Positions 60,756 through 64,000 of a DNA stretch of 64,000 nt are shown piece by piece (the stretch's first letter is position 1; the number at the start of each line of letters is the position of its first letter). This DNA comes from Promethearchaeia archaeon (GTDB lineage Archaea > Asgardarchaeota > Lokiarchaeia > Sigyniarchaeales > SOKP01): contig JAHQWJ010000062.1 of assembly GCA_029856125.1 (NCBI GenBank), positions 62,001 to 126,000 of the forward strand. The letters run 5' to 3'. The position numbers were made by a program, and so were the translations under genes. The notes beneath the pieces were generated by a model that was not told the DNA's origin, searched no databases, and saw only the letters and a program-made list of their open reading frames with translations.

Positions 60756-61435
60756 GATAGGAACTTCCAATTATTAATATCTTTGGTAATACTCTCAAGA
60801 AAGTACGATGCTAAATCCGCGTTTTTTATTTTTAATAGGAGAAATAATTTCGCTAAGTGTTTACAGAATTTCTTATTTTCTGCTCTTTTAGTCTGAAAAT
60901 CAAGGCAATTATGTTTTATCACTTTTTCACTTATGTTTATATCAATGTTATACGGAATCTTTTGAGAACCTTGAACTTCAGCTTTAATTATTTTTTGTTT
61001 AGGATCGATAGATCTAAATTTGTATGCGCTATCAGACTCTGCTACTGCTCTATTTATAGTTCCTTTATCAAGTAAAGCTTTTAATAAAATTTTGAACTTA
61101 TTTACATCTTTATTTTTAGATTCATTGCTGAACTCGTTGAAATCGTTGACATCTTTTATCTTTTCTGAAATGTGCGTTTTCCTTTTCTCATGCCATTTGT
61201 TTAACTTAAGAGCTAAAGATTTGGATAATTTAATTCGCTCATCGCCTTCTAGTATTAAATAATCTTCATGAATGGCTGTATTTATGAATTCTTTTGCCTC
61301 TTTAGGAGAAAACAGAAACAGTTCAAAAGAAATTACGTGCAAGAAATCATCTTGTTGTATACTAGGAAGTTCTATAATTTTCCAAATATGTAAAACCATC
61401 TCTGAGGTATTGCCACGTGGAATCGCAAAATTCAC
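60752..61435 (-). CDS. SWIM-like zinc-finger protein
   Basis: This is a 227-aa protein. The C-terminal region has 'HNCLDFQTKRAENKKFCKHL' followed by 'AKLFLLLK', a SWIM-like pattern (CxCx(n)CxH, with His replacing the first Cys). The N-terminal helices, charged and repeat-free, are unassigned. SWIM domains bind DNA or protein and appear in recombination proteins. GTG 61435 follows GGTG by 6 nt. It lies between orc1 and polB, so a role in replication or repair is possible. Confidence 0.65.
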   Translation of the reverse strand: MNFAIPRGNTSEMVLHIWKIIELPSIQQDDFLHVISFELFLFSPKEAKEFINTAIHEDYLILEGDERIKLSKSLALKLNKWHEKRKTHISEKIKDVNDFNEFSNESKNKDVNKFKILLKALLDKGTINRAVAESDSAYKFRSIDPKQKIIKAEVQGSQKIPYNIDINISEKVIKHNCLDFQTKRAENKKFCKHLAKLFLLLKIKNADLASYFLESITKDINNWKFLS

Positions 61436-61469
61436 TTAAAGCACCTAATACAATTAAAAGTAGAAGAAT

Positions 61470-63248
61470 TTAATTAATTTTTTTAAAATCGAGTGATAAA
61501 AAATCTAAAGAATCCAATTCAATTACTGGTACTATACCTGGAGTAGGTACTATCCCAAAGCTTTTCATAAAGTCAGTTTGAGCTTGAAAACATCCCGAAT
61601 TTACGAGAGTTACATTCCTGTATTTTCCTATCCCGTTTATATGTATGTGTCCGGTATGAAAGATATCAGGGATCTTTTCTACTATTAGATGATCAGTGTC
61701 TATAGGAGCAATTTGCGTTTTTCCCCCAAATATTGGAGCAAGATGTCTACATATTAGAAATTCTTTCATGGTCTCGATCGGTTTATTTATGTCTAAATCG
61801 TGAATTAATCTATTAATATCGTGCATACTCTCTCCATGATATATAAGTGTGTTGACATTATGAGTTTTAATTAAAGAAGGGTTGCCCAGACATTTGATTC
61901 CCATGTCAACTAAATCTTCGCAATATTTCTTTGGTACTGCGGGTCGAGGTATTGCGTTTCTTACTGGTTCGTGATTTCCAGATACAAAAAATATTTTAAT
62001 ATAGTCCGGAATTTCTAAAAGAAGATCTGAAGCTTTTTTAAATTGTTTATAAATGTCTGAAATGACGAGATCTTCTTGTTGGTTGGGATATATTCCTATT
62101 CCATCAATTAGATCGCCATTGATGACTAAGTACTTTATCTTCCCAGCCTTTTCTCTCAGGAGTTTATTTTTACTTTTACCGTTTAAAAAATTAATAAATT
62201 TAGTAAATAAGCCTTCTTCAAACTCTTTACTTCCAATGTGAATATCGGAAATTAAAGCGATTGAGAGAGGATCGGGTGATAGGTTAGGCTGAAAATTTGT
62301 CGGAATATCTATTTTTGAGATGTAGGAGGCAAAAATTATTCCTTTTCTCCCATGTTCACCAGGATTATACAAACCCTTAACGAACACCATCTGATCGTTA
62401 AGAGTTCTTTCTATAATTTTGACGGAATCTAAGTTCTCCGAATTATTTTGAATCAGTACGCTAATTTTGCCTGTTAAGTCCTCCAATGTAAAAAGAAAAT
62501 TCCCCTTTTTTGTTTTATGAATTTTATCTACTAAACCTAATGTCGATATTTCAATACTATTAGAAATCCTAAATATGTTATTGATATTAGTAGTCGAACT
62601 TACTTCCGGTCTTTTTCTGATGAGGTTCTTAAGCTTATTAAATTTGTCAAGCGTTAATTCGTAAAAATCATCGTACTTTCCGTCAGTAAATAATTTATTG
62701 GTAGGATCTTGAATAATTTCGTAGTTAGATTTATATTCTTTAGCAATAGGTTTAAATGTAAAAATAGATTTGGTGGATTCGAATCTTGGAGTTTTTTTCG
62801 TGTTTTTCATTTTGGTAATTTGCTTGGGCAAGATATTTGTGTTAGAAGTTTCTTGGCTTTTGTATTCTGTTTTAGATTTTTCATTAATGGGTGGAAATTC
62901 TGATGGGAGATTTTTATCCATTAAGGAGCTCGTAACTGCTTCTTGTTGAAGATTGGAATATTCGGATATTTTGTTGGTTTTTTCATGTAATAGCAGAGAA
63001 TTGGTTTTAGATATGTTGCGTTTCAGCACTCTTTGAAGTTTTTCGTCTGAAATGTCTTTTATTACAGTTTCCGTTAAGTGGCTCTTAAACGAGGGAATAA
63101 AACTTGTTTCCCTAATAAGGAGATTTAAGTTCTTCAACGGATTATTTATGTTCATAACATTGTCTAGCATCGTAGGAGATATATTTATACCCGAATTTAT
63201 TAGTCTATTTAGAATAACCTTTTTCTGCTCTGTGATTTTGGTTTCCAA
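61470..63248 (-). CDS. polB: DNA polymerase D small subunit (DP1, exonuclease)
   Basis: This is the 592-aa proofreading subunit of the archaeal replicative polymerase PolD. An OB fold (residues about 215-310, 'STLGLVDKIHKTKKGNFLFT') precedes a calcineurin-like Mre11-type exonuclease: 'IALISDIHIGSKEFEEGLF', 'LVINGDLIDGIGIYPNQQED', 'FFVSGNHEPVRNAIPRPAVP', 'TLIYHGESMHDIN' and 'DIFHTGHIHINGIG'. The N-terminal 150 residues are low-complexity. TTG start with GGGAG 7 nt upstream. Divergent from the large-subunit gene. Confidence 0.95.
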   Translation of the reverse strand: METKITEQKKVILNRLINSGINISPTMLDNVMNINNPLKNLNLLIRETSFIPSFKSHLTETVIKDISDEKLQRVLKRNISKTNSLLLHEKTNKISEYSNLQQEAVTSSLMDKNLPSEFPPINEKSKTEYKSQETSNTNILPKQITKMKNTKKTPRFESTKSIFTFKPIAKEYKSNYEIIQDPTNKLFTDGKYDDFYELTLDKFNKLKNLIRKRPEVSSTTNINNIFRISNSIEISTLGLVDKIHKTKKGNFLFTLEDLTGKISVLIQNNSENLDSVKIIERTLNDQMVFVKGLYNPGEHGRKGIIFASYISKIDIPTNFQPNLSPDPLSIALISDIHIGSKEFEEGLFTKFINFLNGKSKNKLLREKAGKIKYLVINGDLIDGIGIYPNQQEDLVISDIYKQFKKASDLLLEIPDYIKIFFVSGNHEPVRNAIPRPAVPKKYCEDLVDMGIKCLGNPSLIKTHNVNTLIYHGESMHDINRLIHDLDINKPIETMKEFLICRHLAPIFGGKTQIAPIDTDHLIVEKIPDIFHTGHIHINGIGKYRNVTLVNSGCFQAQTDFMKSFGIVPTPGIVPVIELDSLDFLSLDFKKIN

Positions 63249-63516
63249 ATTTGATTCTCCCGTGATTGAATTATTATGTTTATTAAAAGATAAAGATAAA
63301 TTGTTTATTATTAAAGAATAAACAATGTTTATAATTATTAGGAGGGCATGCTAATTCTCATACTTTTATCAAAAACTTTAAATCTCCTCAAATTCAAATA
63401 GTTCGATTCAACTAACCTATTAATAAAATATTTTATTTTGAACCAAGAAATTTAACATTATGTAACCTAATTTTCAACAATAGGATTAATTATCTTATCA
63501 ATGTGCGGACACTATT

Positions 63517-64000
63517 ATGGTAGAAATGAGTAAAAAAGTGGAAGACTACTTTTCTCTGTTGCAAAGAGATGTTGATAGATGCTACGAAATTGCAGAAAAG
63601 GCACGCCAAAAAGGACTTGATCCCGAAATGTTTGTAGAATCTCCTCAAGCGAAAGATTTAGCTGGAAGAGTAGAAAAACTTGTAGGACCAAAGGGCGTCG
63701 CGGATGTGATAAGAGTTTTAAAAAATCAAGGAAAAAACGATGATGAGATTGTGTTTCAAGTAGTTTCTGACATTCTCAACCAAAAAATCGTAAAAATTGA
63801 CTCTTTAGAGGAAAGGGTTGAAAGGGCTATCCGGGTAGGTCTTGCTATAAAAACTATGGGTGTCGTTAGTGCCCCTCTTGAAGGCATATCAAAAATATTA
63901 ATACGAGAAGATCGGCACAACAATAAATATTTATCTTTATATTTTGCAGGTCCGATTAGGGCTGCTGGAGGTACAACAGCCGCTTTATGCGTTCTGATTG
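63517..64000 (+). CDS. polC: DNA polymerase D large subunit (DP2), N-terminal part (3'-truncated)
   Basis: The first 161 residues of the catalytic PolD subunit are present before the window ends. 'ESPQAKDLAGRVEKLVGPKG' and 'GVVSAPLEGISKILIREDR' followed by 'YFAGPIRAAGGTTAALCVLI' are the strongly conserved DP2 N-terminal blocks. ATG 63517 starts an open frame without stops to the edge. It is divergent from the small-subunit gene with a 268-nt intergenic region. Confidence 0.95.
   Translation, partial: MVEMSKKVEDYFSLLQRDVDRCYEIAEKARQKGLDPEMFVESPQAKDLAGRVEKLVGPKGVADVIRVLKNQGKNDDEIVFQVVSDILNQKIVKIDSLEERVERAIRVGLAIKTMGVVSAPLEGISKILIREDRHNNKYLSLYFAGPIRAAGGTTAALCVLI

Noticed and set aside
63390-63420. 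T-arm-like 'GTTCGATTC' in the polB-polC intergenic region as a tRNA
   Set aside because: The flanking stem does not pair and no acceptor, D or anticodon arms can be drawn; no tRNA or rRNA gene was found in the window.
1-64000. CRISPR arrays, insertion sequences, prophage genes
   Set aside because: No regularly spaced direct repeats, no transposase, integrase or phage structural motifs were recognised.

Overview
This is an AT-rich archaeal window of 64 kb, densely coded on both strands. The housekeeping set is archaeal: GatD/GatE, Nop5 and fibrillarin, PolD small and large subunits, Orc1/Cdc6, pelota, CDP-archaeol synthase, archaeal SAM synthetase, a SmAP3-like Sm protein, Elf1, RtcB and archease. 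Alongside it are roadblock/longin-type proteins, a WH2-like microprotein, a coiled-coil/polyproline protein and a long BAR-like coil. That mix suggests an Asgard (Promethearchaeota, Lokiarchaeia-like) genome. The assignment is an inference from gene content, because no rRNA is present.

Layout. 0-10 kb: SRP54 tail, dihydroorotase, AMMECR1, then a sugar-acid/sugar-phosphate set (FGGY kinase, a 2-hydroxyacid dehydrogenase fused to a class II aldolase, a second class II aldolase, a TIM-barrel isomerase) with DinB on the other strand. 10-18 kb: NadC, an interrupted alpha/beta hydrolase, roadblock protein, phosphodiesterase, CPBP protease, PfkB kinase, PurM-PurB, ribosomal L2. 18-31 kb: GatD-GatE, Elp3, PyrK-PyrD, Nop5-FlpA, RNase HII, two HTH regulators, SAM synthetase. 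31-35 kb: zinc-ribbon proteins, two membrane proteins with AN1-like fingers (an M50 protease and a rhomboid-like protein lacking its His), HypB-like GTPase, SmAP3-like protein. 35-47 kb: a compact minus-strand array of mostly unrecognised genes (wHTH protein, coiled coils, an AAA+ ATPase, helical proteins, a duplicated zinc-ribbon protein) with Elf1 embedded on the plus strand. 47-55 kb: polyproline and coiled-coil proteins, radical SAM enzymes, pelota, WH2 microprotein, GNAT, nucleotidyltransferase, CutA. 54.8-64 kb: longin/roadblock-like protein, RtcB and archease, NusA-like KH protein, CarS, Orc1/Cdc6, PolD small subunit, and the start of the PolD large subunit.

The most notable discovery is two tiny introns in protein-coding genes. 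A 33-nt insertion with an in-frame TAA splits a COG2945-type alpha/beta hydrolase (11143-11175). A 30-nt insertion with an in-frame TAA splits the first zinc CxxC of Elf1 (44711-44740). Both fold into the archaeal bulge-helix-bulge geometry (3-nt bulge, 4-position helix, 3-nt bulge). In both, cutting at the standard positions restores the family consensus exactly (HPHPQYGG and CPNCG). The RNA ligase RtcB and its activator archease, which seal such exons, are encoded in the same window.

A second discovery is that three genes have no ATG, GTG or TTG at the expected start, yet each carries a Shine-Dalgarno motif 7-8 nt before an in-frame ATC. This is the same spacing that precedes the TTG/GTG starts of neighbouring genes, so AUC initiation looks plausible. 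A third item is the unrecognised 35-47 kb gene array around an AAA+ ATPase, which may be an undescribed multi-protein system.
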